A stretch of DNA of 64,000 nt, from NCBI GenBank assembly GCA_013397115.1, contig VWZW01004141.1, positions 2,867,654 through 2,931,653 on the forward strand, given 5' to 3'. The stretch is from Edolisoma coerulescens. Lineage: Eukaryota; Chordata; Aves; Passeriformes; Campephagidae. Shown one piece after another: positions 12,415 to 24,842 of the stretch (the stretch's first letter is position 1; every line of letters starts with the position of its first letter). The position numbers were made by a program, and so were the translations under genes. Below the pieces are notes generated by a model. That model was given only the letters and a program-made list of their open reading frames with translations. It ran no database searches and was not told the DNA's origin.

Positions 12415-12870
12415 AAACGTGAAGAAACTGCTGCAGAGAAGGGATATCAGAAGAATTTGGCCTTAAAATGTATTTCCAATGTGACCAGCAGGCTTTTTTT
12501 TCCAGGAAGGATGACTAGAACAAGAGCTGTATTTGAAGTATTTAGACAGTTACTTGTTAGCTGGTTTCTAGTTAAATTGGTTACCCATCTAGTTAAAATT
12601 CTGCATTAGTGCAGTCACTTAAACATTATTTAAATGTATTTAACTGTTTAATGCGCTACCCACAAATAATGAAATAGACATTTATGAAAACTGTACAATT
12701 GTGTGCATGTTTGTTTTTATGTTCCTTTTAACATTCGATATTGCCATTGAATGAAAAATGGATCAGTGGATGTTTTGAAATGAGGTCAACAATTTTGTTG
12801 AATGACCTGAACTAGAAGTACATTTGGTATCCCAAGAGAAATTATGAATAAAACAAGTACACACACATAC
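12415..12870 (+). other. VDAC2: VDAC2 3' UTR (proximal form)
   Basis: An AT-rich, non-coding stretch directly after the VDAC2 stop. The proximal end is inferred from the AATAAA at 12847. A longer form ending shortly after 13330 is equally possible. Confidence 0.7.
12847..12852 (+). terminator. VDAC2: VDAC2 proximal polyadenylation signal AATAAA
   Basis: A canonical hexamer about 430 nt after the stop codon. The GT-rich bases downstream (TACTTGTGCCT) fit a cleavage-site element. Confidence 0.7.
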
Positions 12871-13324
12871 TTGTGCCTCACATATTTTAAGAGTGAAGAT
12901 AGGAGGGTAGTGCTCAGTTAAAACTTAACTTTAAGTAATCCAAGAAGTAGTGCTCTGTACCTTTGTGCAGTTAAGGACCCCCACCCATGACAATACTGAA
13001 TATAGGTGAACAGTTGGATTCCTCAAGCAAATTGAATGTGCTTTTCTGTCAGGTAAGGTTTGTCACAACACAATGGTTTAATTCCCCCTGTGATCCACAG
13101 GCGAGATGTTCCTAGTTGGCCTCCTGATGCAAAAAGTGCAGATTGATGTGCTTGGCACACTGAGACATTTAAGAAATGTTCCTTGAAAAAGCTCCCCACA
13201 AACACACCTTTTGCTTATATTTGTATGAAGTGAGATGTATCTCTGCAATTGAATGTAACAGTGTAATGGTATAACAGCCTGCTTATCCCAACTGCTGTGA
13301 GAGGTTTCTGCTTAAAATGACCGA

Positions 13325-13330
13325 AATAAA
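13325..13330 (+). terminator. VDAC2: VDAC2 possible distal polyadenylation signal AATAAA
   Basis: A second canonical hexamer about 910 nt after the stop. It would give a longer 3' UTR if used. Transcript data are needed to tell which site is used. Confidence 0.4.
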
Positions 13331-16300
13331 GACAATTTTAAATGGAGATTGAGGAAAATGCATCTGATCTTGCTTTCCCTTTAACTAATAAATCTTGGCA
13401 GATACCCATTTTAAGTCCAGAAACTTGCAGAATAATGGGAAAACTATCATGTTTTTCCAGGATAGTAATATGAGAGAATAAAAGTATGAGGGATATTTGG
13501 TCTGGGAACCTAACATCCCTTAAGGTTGAACTAGCTGTGAATGCTTTTAATGTGGAGTATATTAGATACATATAGTTGCACTGCTTACATTAAAGAGTTG
13601 GGATTTACTGAGTTTGGGAGAATGCCTGGAGCCTACTTCTCCCATAGCTGAGAAGGGCATCTTGATACTTAGTCTTGCAGTCAGTGGTTCACAGCAGCTC
13701 CCTTCATAGTGCAGGTGGCTGGCTTATGATCAGGAAGCTTTCTCTGGTTTCAAAGTATTGTCAGTTAATACTGGATTAAAATTAATGCCCATAAAAGTCT
13801 CAGTGATTTGCTTGAGGTCTTGTTCCATCCCACATTATTGCCCTCAGACTGAAATTCTCACATGAAGTACTCTGTTATGAACTGCCTGGTGTTTAGGCTT
13901 TAGCTGTGGAGTAGCTGAGCCACCTTTGCAGAACACAGAGTAGAGCTTAAGTCTCCAGCTCAGGCTCTTGAGCAGGCTTGCTAGTGTGTTTGACATGTTT
14001 TCTTACATGATAGCAAAGCATTCGTGCTTTGGAGTACCTTTATTGCTGTTGTCACTAAATGCCCTTGTCTGAGTCGCGTTTCTACCCCTTGATGGTGGAA
14101 GAAGCATGTAAGGTGCAATTCATTGCTGTCATTGCATGTTAAGGTCCATAGTACTTATTTTTAGTTTGAGGTGGTTTTATGTGCTAGACCACTTAAAAGC
14201 TAGAGACCATGCAGTCAGACACTGAATTTTTTGTATGTGTTCTCTTTTCAATATAACCGTGTTTGATGCCTCACAAAGAGGCTTGGCTTCTTCTGATACA
14301 ATAACCACAGAAAGAAAAAAATTTAAAGCTTAAAAAACCAAAACAAACCACCAAAAAATCCCCAAAACAAACCAAAACAACCTACCAAAAACCAAAAAAC
14401 CTCCCTGAAATGTTGTGTGCCTGTATGCATTGTCCAGCTGCAGCACCCAGGCAAATAATGGATTGTGTCTTTTGGTTATAAATGATGCCTTGTTTCTACC
14501 CTTAAACCAGTGACACTGATGTTTCTCAGCTTTTGATAGGGCTGTAATTGTCTGACTTTTTTTTTTCTGGTGATGGTGGTTTGTGGGTTTTGGTGTTTTT
14601 TTATTTTAAAAACAAGCACTATAACCTTTTTCTTCACTACCTGCTCCTCTAGATGTTTTTTTCTGAGGTCACAAAATGGGTAAGTGAAATAGAAGCACAT
14701 ATTGCTGAGTTTCTCTTCAACTCTTAAATTAGTAATGGAAAACTTGAACCTACTCATTTTACTCTTTGTAAGTGTGCATGACTTTACTAGTCCTCAGCCT
14801 TTAAACCTTAAGTAGTTGTATTTGTTATAATGCTGATAGGCAACTGGAGAAGTAAAAGGGCTCTGCAGTAAAGAGAAGTGTGCAAATGTGAGTTTTCCTA
14901 AAATATTGTCATAAATCACTACTTTGAACATAAAAGGAAGTTCAGTGTCTATTTCTTGCTGTCTCTCAAGTGAGGCTTTATTAAAAATGGCTTTCAGACT
15001 TGCTTTTCAACTGTTACAGAAGCTTGTGGTGTAATTGGAGTTTTGTGGTAAGGAATGTGGGTAGTTTATATAGCTCCATTTTATTAAAATATGTAAAAAG
15101 CCTTAACGATAACTTCCAGTGCCAGACAGCCTTTCCTCAGGTGTCCTGAATAAAAACCCCCACCACTTGAGATAACCAATGACCAGAGCATCATTCTGCA
15201 TCTTGTTTGTGTGAACTGTAGCATTGCATTCCTGCCTGGTACAGCTGGAGAAGGGGGTGTCTGTGTATACTGCAAAGAGACCTAATCACGCTTTCATAAA
15301 TAAAAAATCCTTTCACATGAGATTATGACGCTCTGGATTTCACGAGTTACTGTCTGAGTGTCCTGAACATTTATGCTCTTTCTGTGCAGTAGAAGTTCTT
15401 CAGGTTGGTTCACTTAACCTTGCACTCTTCACGTGGTTCGGCTGGGTGTGGTATATTCCTAAATCTGCCTCTTGCACATTCCAGTTGTTCAAAAGCAGGA
15501 AATCTGGAACTATTTTGGAATGGGCATGGAAACCTTTCGCCCCCAAGCGTTGGGACAGGGTTTTTTACCTTTCCCTTGGTGCTGGATAAAGCGAGGCAGC
15601 AGTAAGTGTGCTTGCTGCCCTCTAATGTCCTGTTCTGGTGTTTGGCTCACTGCTGCAACAGGCCCTCGGCCGGGCACAAATACACATTTAATTCATGGTG
15701 ACTGCTCTCCTAGGGGAAGTAGAACCGAGCAAACATGAGACAGCTCATGAATGGATGATTGAGCCCTGCTTTTACCAAAGGTCCTTGTTTACTTATCAGA
15801 CTGGTGAGCAAAGACAAGCAATTCTATGCAAGGCGAGTCAGTAATGATAAAACAGGCTCACACCTGTAGCAGTAGTGTCTTAATGGCAGGTAGAAATGCT
15901 TCCTGGGAACCAACTGGCAGAGAGGAAAACCCAAAGAAAAAAAGGCTGGTTGGGTTGTTACGTGGCATGAAAAGGCTACGTTTATTGAAAGTGGTTTTAT
16001 TGTGTTTGTTAGTTTCCCTTTGCAGTGGAATGTTTCTGTTCCCAATCTGGAATAGTAATAAAAACATGGATTATATCCATTAGTGTAGTGTGCATTCATT
16101 TAGTGGTATTTAGTGGTATTTCCCTTCTCATGGTTGTTTCTGGGCCTGCCTTTTAGCTGTGCTTTGAGTCCTTTCCACATGCTGCTGGGTCAAATGGGAA
16201 GCAATAAACAACTGGATTTTTGTGAGCACAATGTGCATCATCTTTTACTTAAGTTGCAAGTTCAATACAAATGCTTATGTAAAAAGAGGATTTTTTTTTT

Positions 16301-16960
16301 TTGCAAAGTAATTTCTGAGAATATGCAATTAAAACTTAGGAAAATGCTATTAGACAACATGGGGGGTGTTACGTACTGAGATTTGGTTCATATCTACCCT
16401 CATTTATCTGCTGGTGTTGGGAAAAGTGCTGACAGACCTTTAAAGATGGCAAGCATGGACTTTCAGCTCCAAATATTTGACTTTTACTTCAGTATCTTTT
16501 TAAGTGAGAATTTTCTGCTGAGCATAACACTACGGCAGTACTTGCAGTACACTTGCTGCTGGTTAACAGTAGCGCACATCAGAAATGTTTCAAGGGTTTG
16601 TGGGTGTTTCCATGGAATGTTCATCCTGGATCCATGGAGAAGGTTCTCATGCTGAAGCAATTATGCTGTTTAAGGGTTTGGCATTCTTAGCACTTACTAC
16701 TTTTTTTTGTTTACTTTGCCTGTGTTCCTATGAGCGTTAAAATACTAAATGGCTATTACAGAAACGTCCCTGATCTCTTGCTGTGCTTCATCGCTTCAGC
16801 CTGAGCCACCCAAGCTCTGCCTGAGAGCCGGCACGGAGGGGAGAGCTGAGGTAGGAGCTCACAAGGAACCAGTGAGCTTTGCCCTTGGATTCTTAGCGGT
16901 CTATGGTGACATTATTAAAAATACACTTTAAATGACTCTTTAGTACGCACACGGGGCTCC
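13331..16960. other. Intergenic DNA downstream of VDAC2
   Basis: AT-rich DNA with only short chance frames. A low-complexity A/C tract lies at 14332-14402, and a G/T-rich tract follows at about 14565-14610. I recognise no gene or transposon here. Confidence 0.5.
14332..14402. repeat. A/C-rich low-complexity tract
   Basis: About 70 bases made almost only of A and C in AAACC/AACA-like steps. Similar tracts occur at 44262-44366 (A/C) and 22901-22957 (T/G). Confidence 0.75.
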
Positions 16961-17164
16961 TTCGTTTGAGAAATGCTAAGTTTCGCTATGCTGTGGTTGG
17001 GGTTTGGCTGCGGCGTGGGGAGGGGTGTGTGCGAGTTTTCTCTCCTGCACAGACCGGCATGTTTTCCCGGCAACTTCCGAGCGAGCTTTGTTACAATTTA
17101 CTGTTCCTCGTGACCCACTGCGGTGCGTGCCACGGCTCTGGGGATGAGGGGCGATCCCCCCCAA

Positions 17165-17350
17165 GCCGGCCGGGTGCGGGGCCGCTCCGAGGCAGTGGCG
17201 ATGAAGAGGGTGACCGCCCCAAGCCGGCCGGGTGCGGGGCCGCTCCGAGGCAGTGGCGATGAAGAGGGTGACCGCCCCGAGCCGGCCGGGTGCGGGGCCG
17301 CTCCGAGGCAGTGGCGATGAAGAGGGTGACCGCCCCGAGCCGGCCGGGGC
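17165..17350 (+). repeat. 58-bp GC-rich minisatellite, three units plus a partial
   Basis: Near-identical 58-bp units start at 17165, 17223 and 17281, with a truncated fourth from 17339. The units differ only at single sites such as CCCCAAG versus CCCCGAG. Because 58 is not a multiple of 3, the same peptide appears in successive frames, which argues against a coding role. Confidence 0.95.
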
Positions 17351-17408
17351 CGCCCCCGCCATCGGGGGCGCCGAGCGCCCGCCCCGACTCCGCCGCGGGC
17401 CGCGGGCT

Positions 17409-17420
17409 CCACCTGGTGGC
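17409..17420 (-). promoter_or_regulatory. CTCF-like motif
   Basis: The minus strand reads CCACCAGGTGG within GGCCACCAGGTGGAGC, matching most of the CTCF core (CCACNAGGTGGCAG type). It lies in the orphan CpG island. This is a motif match only. Confidence 0.3.
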
Positions 17421-17843
17421 CGCCGGTGCCCCCTCACGCCGCCGTTGCGCCCTCAGGAGGAGCCGCTGCTGCGGGCACCGTCCTCAGTTCGCCGACCGAG
17501 GGAGGCAGCGGGAAACGATGATGGCAGCGAGCCCTAGCTGATTCTGAGATAAAGGAATAGAATTAGAGGAGGAAACGCCCCGCCTACGCCGGCACTCAGG
17601 ATGCTCTAGCCCTGCGACTGAGAGATTCAGGCAGCGCCCGTCAGGTGTGAGGGAGCCGCCAGCCCTGTTCTCACGGCCTGCGGCAGCTGGCTCCTGGGAG
17701 CATCCACTTTCCTGTCTAACAGAATCAATTAACGCCACAAGTTACCTTCCCGACTGCTGCTCTGCTCCTGATGTGACAATACTTTCCTGAAAGTAATCCC
17801 CAAATGGCTCGCGATACCTTGATTTCCAAAGAGATGTTCTGGC

Positions 17844-17888
17844 CACCCTTGGTTATGAGAAGCACTCGCACCCTTGGTTATGAGAAGG
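17844..17888 (+). repeat. 25-bp tandem duplication
   Basis: CACCCTTGGTTATGAGAAG occurs twice with a period of 25 bases. It lies between the CpG island and the CR1 fragment. Confidence 0.85.
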
Positions 17889-18204
17889 ACAGGGCACACC
17901 AGCTGCCAAAACCCAGCAGGCAAAGGGGAAGGATTTGAAACGTTGCTGGCTCGTGATATTCCCATGTCTGGTGGCATCAGGCAGTGTGGCAGGGCTGGAC
18001 TGACGCTGTGGTGGCCACAGGGCATGTTAGAAGTGCAGGCGCATGGCCACAGCCCAGGCACCTCACTCTACTACAGTGTGGGTAGCTCACAAATTCTTCC
18101 CCCATCTTTGCAATTAATTGTAATTAATTTAAGTGTCAATCAAGCCACTGTAGCATGGGGACAGGGAAGAGAGCCCAGCAAGTCTGCTAAGGGCCTGTCC
18201 CATG

Positions 18205-18820
18205 TGGATGTGGCCAGCAGTGTGCCCAGGTGTCCAAGAAGGCCAGTGGTATCCTGGCTTATATGAGAAATAATATGATCAGCAGAACTGGGGAAGTGAT
18301 TGTCCCTCTCAGCACTGGTGAGGCCACACCAGTTCCAGGCCCCTCAATTCAGGAAGAACACTGAGGTGGTGGAGCGTGTCCAGAGAAGGGCAACAGAGCT
18401 GGTGAAAGGTCTACAGGGTAAGTCCTATGAGAAGCAGCTGAGGGAGCTGGGGTTGTTTAGCCTGGAGAAAAGGAGGCTCAGAGGTGACCTTATCACCCTC
18501 TACAACTACCTGAAAGGAAGGTGTAGCCAGGCTGGGGTCAGCCTCTTCTCCCAGGCAACAGGTGACAGGTTGAGAGGAGAAAACCCCAAGTTGCATTAGG
18601 GGAGGTTTAGCTTAGACATTAGGAGGAATTTCTTCACAGAAAAGATGATTAAACATCGGAATGGACTGCCCAGGGAGGGTCTGTCCTAGGAGGTGTTTAA
18701 GAAAAGACTGGACATGGCACTCAGTGCCACAGTCTAGTTGACACAGGGGTGTTTGGTCACAGGTTGGACTTGTTGATCGCTGACCTCTTTTCCAACCTAA
18801 TTGATTCTGTGATGCTGTGG
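18205..18820 (+). mobile_element. CR1 LINE, 3'-terminal fragment (plus strand)
   Basis: About 615 bases resembling the CR1 3' region, with diagnostic stretches such as GTGGAGCGTGTCCAGAGAAG, GACCTTATCACCCTCTACAA and TTTCTTCACAGAAAAGATG. It ends in TTCCAACCTAATTGATTCTG followed by degenerate 8-bp tail repeats. CR1 is the main avian non-LTR retrotransposon and is usually 5'-truncated, as here. The reverse-transcriptase ORF is absent, so the copy is inactive. The 99-codon frame inside it is not a gene. Confidence 0.93.
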
Positions 18821-19444
18821 TGAAGCACCAGCCTTTGCTGTTTGAGCTGCTGGTACCATGAAGGCAGAAGTGGTTAGCACTGCTGTGAAGAGTGACTGTA
18901 CCACCAGCCCCTTCACACAGAGGAGCTGTTAGAAAGCTGCTGTGCAGAATATTTCAGTTGAGGATGGGGAGCAGGGACAACTTCTGTCTGGGCTGTTTTG
19001 TTCATGAACATACAAAATTTGCCTTTCCCGGAAAAAACCAGAAGACTAGTGCATCCATGGTGCTGGGTAGTCAGCTGCTGCCTCAGGCTCCCCACTGCCT
19101 CTTCCTGGATGCTGTCTCACCTTGTCCCCTTTGGGGACCCTTGTTGGTCTTTGGGGCTTTGTTTCCCTTCCAAGCAGAGCATGCAAACACCTCTTTGCCA
19201 GTTGTGTTGAACTCCTCAGTTCCTGGGAGTGGGAGAAATGGGTGTACTGCCAGCTGCCCTGGTGCAGGGGGCTGAGCCTGGGCCCAGGCCAAATTGACAG
19301 CTGTGGTGAATTTTTCCCTTGGTAACTTGTAGAGTGGATTGGGTGGGTTGCAACTGATCACAAGAGACACCTGGTATCATTTTCACTTCTATAATAGGCA
19401 GCATGTGCTTTGGGGAGTGGGGTAGGGAATATTTTTATTATTTT

Positions 19445-19513
19445 GTGGTGGTGGTGGTGGTGGTCGTGGTCGTGGTGGTGGTCGTCGTGGTGGTGGTGGT
19501 CGTCGTCGTCGTC
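19445..19513 (+). repeat. Trinucleotide tract (GTG)n/(GTC)n
   Basis: About 69 bases of uninterrupted trinucleotides, mixing GTG and GTC units in blocks. Long poly-Val and poly-His/Asp frames through it are artefacts. Confidence 0.95.
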
Positions 19514-22500
19514 AATGTGTCCTTTGGTCCTGACAGAAGACTCCCCATTGTGATAGAGTGTGTAGCAGCTCTTGCTGCCATACCTGGGAGGTTCATTTGT
19601 TGGGCTGAACAGAACCAGCTTTGACAGACATTCCCACGGATGTGGCAAGCAGAGGTGGTGGCCGTCTGAGCTGCCAGCTGCAGAGTTTCCCCTGACAGAG
19701 ATGGCACTAGGTGAGTGTGAGTGGGTGTCTATGTTTCAGGAATCAATGTTTTATGAAATGTTTTTAAGAGAACTGCAATTCACAAATAATTCTTCATGAT
19801 GTTGTAATTTACTGTGGATGTAGGCTTATACTGCAGTCTTAGAAGGCTGATCTTCTTCCACTGTGTTTGAGAAAATATCTTGTTTTTGTATAATTCTTTT
19901 GAAGTACCTTAGGAAATGTGGTACAGCATGCAGTCCTGGTGCAAGACTGGTAGGCTTTTGGGTGAGTCTTAATGCTTTGCAGCAGGGTCCTCTTTGCATG
20001 TAGGGTATGGGAGTTCGTGGTGGAATTGTTTGCAGTGAACTTGAAGAGCCTGAACCTTCCCAGGCTTAACTTTTTCATGCCCATCGTAAGGTGAATTCAT
20101 GAGTGAGCACTGATGTAGGAGTTTTGATAGTCTCCCTGCCAAGACAGCACAACCTAACTAAAACACTGTCTCTGTTTCAAAACAATCTGGCTCAGAGTCC
20201 CATTTCCTAACATTTCCTTTTCTTTGTGGGTAGCTGTAGCAGATATGTACCATGGAGTCCCACCACAGTCATGAGTAGCATCTTCTCCTGGGCACAGCTC
20301 CTCCTAACTCACAGCACCCCCCAGTGCCAGAGGATTGCACGTGGGGTCGTTGGCCTTGGGTGCCCTCTGGGTTTGGCAAAGCATAAGTCACTGCTGAGCA
20401 GAGAGAGCAGGCCTTGTAGGAAGCATGAGCCCACTGCCTTACAAACCTTTTGTGTTGAGCTGATTAAATTTCTTGTTTATGAAATGAGACTGCTCTCATG
20501 ATTCTGTGATTTCCTGAATTGGAAACATGGTGTGTCACGTGTGCCTCGTCTGGTGGGGCTGGGGCATCCGGCAGCCGCGTGGCAGAGTGCGGCTGTGCTG
20601 GCCTTGCGTGGGAGTGGGTACACGCCTGCCTTGTCCCATGAGCTGAGCTGCCTGCACAGCGGCTGGTGGGTACCCGAGGGCAGGGTTACAGGCACAAAGA
20701 CCTCAGCCTGAGTAGCAGCAAGGGAGAGAAGGACTGAGGAGCAGAAAAGCAGTCAAAATGTAAACTTTCCAGAAGAAGAAAGGCTTGAACTTTAATACTT
20801 TCCTTCACAGGATAACTGCAGAAAACCTGTTCTTACTTCTCCTCTGTTTTTCTTTCCTTTGACGTACAGCCTTTGATCCCTTGGAGAAAAAGTACAGGGA
20901 GTTAGCTGAAATGACTTGGTGTTGCTGTAGCTGTTACAGTCCAATTTTCTTTTATGAAGTAAGATAAACCCAAACCAGAAAGTTAAATTAATTAAACACA
21001 GAAAAGGCAGTTGTAACTTCTGCTGGTGATTCCCTGATTTTGTCTACTTCTTTTGCTAGAGAATTGTGACCACACAAAGCTGCTTGGCCCTTCTGAGACC
21101 TAGGAATCTTCCACTGGCACAGGTTGCCAAGAGCCAGCTATTTTCCTCTTTATAGATTCTCAGTTTATTAGCCTGAAGGCAAAAGAAGTAATATGAAACC
21201 CAATAAGGTCAGGAAGGACCACATAAAAGGTTGAATGCAGAAATGTTTGATCATAAAATTAAAATCTATATTATAATGCCTACATGTAATAGGGGCTGTC
21301 AAAATTAAGATTGCTTGTGCAAGTTTAATTAGTCTTTTGCAACATTGTCAGTGCTTAGCCTTGAAGCCTTAATCGTGTATCTTTAGTGTAGTTTGTAGAG
21401 GTGACCATAAATGGTTCCTAAGGTCAATAGGCAGACAGACCCTATCTGCATGCCTAAAGTGTTCATTAAGAGTTTACCATAGTCCATGTCTGGAAGTTTA
21501 AATACACACTTGAACTTGAGCTAAAGGGTATTACTCAATATGTGGTATGTGAGTGACTACATTGAAAATGAAGAAAGGAAAACTTGGTAGCAGCCATCAA
21601 AGTAACCAAAGCTGCATGAGAGAGGGGAGTGAGATGGGCTTGATGGTACCTGAGACGCCTCCTGTAATGACAGAAGGAACTGAAGTACTGGGTCTTTGGA
21701 TGTTGATAAAATGTGTCTGTGCTTTTGTCTCCTTCAAGTTAGTCTTCAGTGGTAACTTGGATCAGTCTCAGAATTGTGAGGATAGGTCTGACCCCATGCA
21801 ACAGTCCTTGATAGGGGCCAAGGGAGCTCAGCTTTGGTACTGTGGCACAGACCCTCTGCAGGACACCTTATGGGGTCTTGATGACCCTCCTGACCTGAGG
21901 AGAGGGACTACTGCCTGTTGGTGGGAATAGCTCCCAAGAAATGACTGTGCCTAAAATCCCCAACAGCTGTGGGAAGACCCAGAGGTGATGAGATAGAAGC
22001 TGGCTCTACACAACTGTGGAGAAAGTCCAGATTTTTGTACAGGAATCGTTTTGTCAGGAGTTCAACCTAGTGTGTGTTGTTTTGTAATTGTACTTTGATA
22101 GTGAATTAATGCTCCTCTGCACTGGAGATGTCTTTGAGGCTCACTGGAATATAATCTAGCTCTGCTGCTAAAAGGAAGCCAAGGAGGGCTCTGCTTTTTC
22201 TTTCAGGTTGTGTTAATCTCTTTGATATAATACATGATGGCACAGTAGTTGCACCGTTAACTGTGGCTTTCAGCTTTGGCACGACCCCACTAATTACACT
22301 ATATAGAAAAGATGGATTAAGTGTCTTGGGAGAGCATTTTATAGCAGCTGACATTTAGATGGCTAGAGGATGTTGAAGGTGACACTGGAAATGACACACC
22401 AAACCCCTGCTGATGTGCCCAGGAAGCTGAGGAGACACTGGTAGCTGGGTGGAAGCTGGTGAAGGCACCGAGGGACCTTTTCTCGCCTCTGTGGAGCTGA

Positions 22501-22900
22501 ACATTGCCAGAGGTGGAGGCAGATGTGGGCCCCTCCACATAGAGCAGCATGGAGATCTCATTGCCCACTCCCTCCCTGACCCCATGTAGTCCTTACAGCT
22601 CTGCTTGAATTCAAAGGTGTCTATTGTTGTCTGAAAAAGCTTTCCAGTTCTGCTCACTGCAGCTGTTCCTGTTCCTCCTGCTTTCCAGGTTTTGATTTGG
22701 AGGTATCAGCAGCATTGACTTCTGGTAGGTAGATGGAAAAATACATACCTTATGAAGTCAACATTGAGAGTTGTGAGCCACAGCCTGTGTGAATTTCACT
22801 GTTGCAAGTAAATGGTTGGACATGCAATGCAGGGTAAAAATAATGCTCAAAATCAGCATTTTGGAGCTAAGTATTGTAGGTGTTCTGGGTCTTTTCTGGG

Positions 22901-22957
22901 TTTGTTTTGTTTTGTTTTGTTGCTTTTTTTTGGTTGGTTGGTTTTGGGTTTTTTTGC
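22901..22957 (+). repeat. T/G-rich low-complexity tract (TTTTG)n
   Basis: Repeated GTTTT units pass into T8 and GGTT repeats. Chance hydrophobic frames overlap it. Confidence 0.8.
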
Positions 22958-24842
22958 TAGTCCAAGGAGTTACATGCTTTGCTTACCTTTAAAGGTAAAC
23001 TCGTAATGTTTGCTTCCTAAAATCCCACACAACAAAAGACACAAGGTGACATCATGGACAAACATGAGGTTCCTTACAAATAAGCCTAAATTTTACCTGC
23101 AGCTGTTACTTCTATTTGAATTTGCAGGCATCCATTTCCCATCTTGTGAAGGTTTCTTTGCACCTGTTTTAAGATGCACTTGTCTTTTTTTTGATTTGGT
23201 TCTTTTCTGTTGTCGTGGCTTGTTTGTTTGTTTTTATTCTCATGCTGGAAGACTCCCTCTTTTCTGTTGCTGGGAGTTGTGCTACAGGCCAGTGACATCT
23301 GGGCCATAACCCTATGGACTTCTCTGGCCGTGCCACATGACATGACAGCCTGGGTATCCTGTGAACCAGTCTTCTCTGAGAGTGCATTTCTTCTGTTGAT
23401 GTTTTGTATTTGTGGATTTGATTAAAATTCTTGGTGTTGTGAATGTACAGTGAGGCTTATCTTGGGTAATGAATGCTGTGGTGTTGTGTGGGTGTGCAGT
23501 ATTTAGGTATTGCATTTACTTGTGACAGCAGCAATAACACTTTCTCATTAACTATCTTCTGAAATCTAATTTCATGATGTCAAAAAGTTACTACTTTCAT
23601 CTCACCAACATAACCCGAGTCCCTACCCCAGCATAAATCAAAAGGTTGCTGGAAAAATGCTCAGTCTCTTGGCTTTTTAGTAGGTGAATAGGAATAAAAT
23701 TATGAGCCTTTAAACTAAATAATAATTTTTTCCTTGTAGCCTGAGATCTGTTCAATCAATAATCTTTCTGCTTACTCTGGGGAGAATTTTAGTTGCCTCC
23801 ATAAAATGTTTTAATTATTTAAAATCATAAAATATAAGTAGGCACAATTTGCTTGGAACTCATTAGGGAAATATATGAATAAGAAGAAAAGATAATGTTT
23901 GCTTCTGCATTAATTTAAAGCAGTCTCTAAAATATGAAATCTAATCCTGGAAAGCAGTGACTTATCAGCAATGTTTATTTTTCTTATAATAGGAGTAAAT
24001 ATTAAAGCAGCTAGTTATGTGTTTATCCCTACAGTATTGCACTAAGCCAGAAAGGAAGATAAATAACTTGTCTGAAATCCCACATTAATTTCCCTCTTTT
24101 GCAGGTTTTATGTTTGTTCATTTCCTTTTTCAAAACATTGCTTTTAAAATTATTATAAAACAGGTGACTTGGAAAGCATGAGTAGCTGCAAATGCATGAG
24201 ACCAATTTTGTGTGATTAGAATTATACAGAGGTAATGCTTAATACTCGTGCAGAGCCTTTTCATCTAGTGCAAATCACTGGCACAACAAGCAGCAGCAGA
24301 GAAATGCCACAGCCCTGGGAAAGGTTTGGCAGACCAGAGAGCAGAGCAACTGATGAGTTAGGAAACAAAATAATTTCTTTAAGCTTCTCTGAAGAAACTT
24401 TAGTGCTCAGCGTGGCAGGAAGTGCTCATTTGCAGCTCTTAGGTGTGCCAAGAGGGAAGAATCAGCTTTGTCATTCTCTTGCTCAGTATTTGTTTGGGAT
24501 GTCATCAGCAATCCCTTCCCAAAAGACCCTTCTTGTTTCATTTGTGACTTTCCACGTTTTCATTCTGGGAAGGCCATGACAGTGCTGCCTCTCCTATCAA
24601 AATCGAGTGAGCAATAAAATTAAACCTGCTGCAAACCACTCAGAGATAGGCCTAGACCTATTGTGTGTGGGGAGCTTTAGGTTACTTGACTGTGTTCATC
24701 TGGCTGTTGTTTGGAAAAAGGGATGGAGCCGCTCAGCATGGCCACATTCCTTAAGGTAGTGCAAAGGTGGTGCCACGATGGAGGAGACCTGTGCACTTCC
24801 AGGAGATAAGATGGGTAAAACCAAGCTGCATTAATCTCAGGG

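Larger units (their letters stand above)
16965..17660. promoter_or_regulatory. Orphan CpG island between VDAC2 and COMTD1
   Basis: A GC- and CpG-dense block, sharply distinct from the AT-rich DNA on both sides, far from the start of either gene (about 12 kb past the first VDAC2 coding exon and 18 kb from the COMTD1 start). It contains a 58-bp minisatellite and a CTCF-like motif. It may be the promoter of an unannotated non-coding RNA, or GC drift driven by the repeat. Open frames within it look like CpG-island artefacts. Confidence 0.6.
18821..24842. other. Intergenic DNA, no gene seen
   Basis: Mixed-composition DNA without splice-consistent coding exons. It contains the trinucleotide tract, a T/G-rich tract at 22901-22957 and AT-rich stretches at about 21150-21480 and 23520-24230. 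I recognise no transposon beyond the CR1 copy at its left edge. Confidence 0.45.

Noticed and set aside
16966..17541. Several overlapping frames with the repeated peptide GRSEAVAMKRVTAPSRPG
   Set aside because: They are the 58-bp minisatellite read in successive frames. A real coding repeat would have a period divisible by 3.
18300..18599. A 99-codon plus-strand frame
   Set aside because: It is entirely inside the non-coding 3' part of a CR1 LINE.
19403..19707. Frames coding poly-Val, poly-Thr or Asp/His runs
   Set aside because: They are translations of the GTG/GTC trinucleotide tract.
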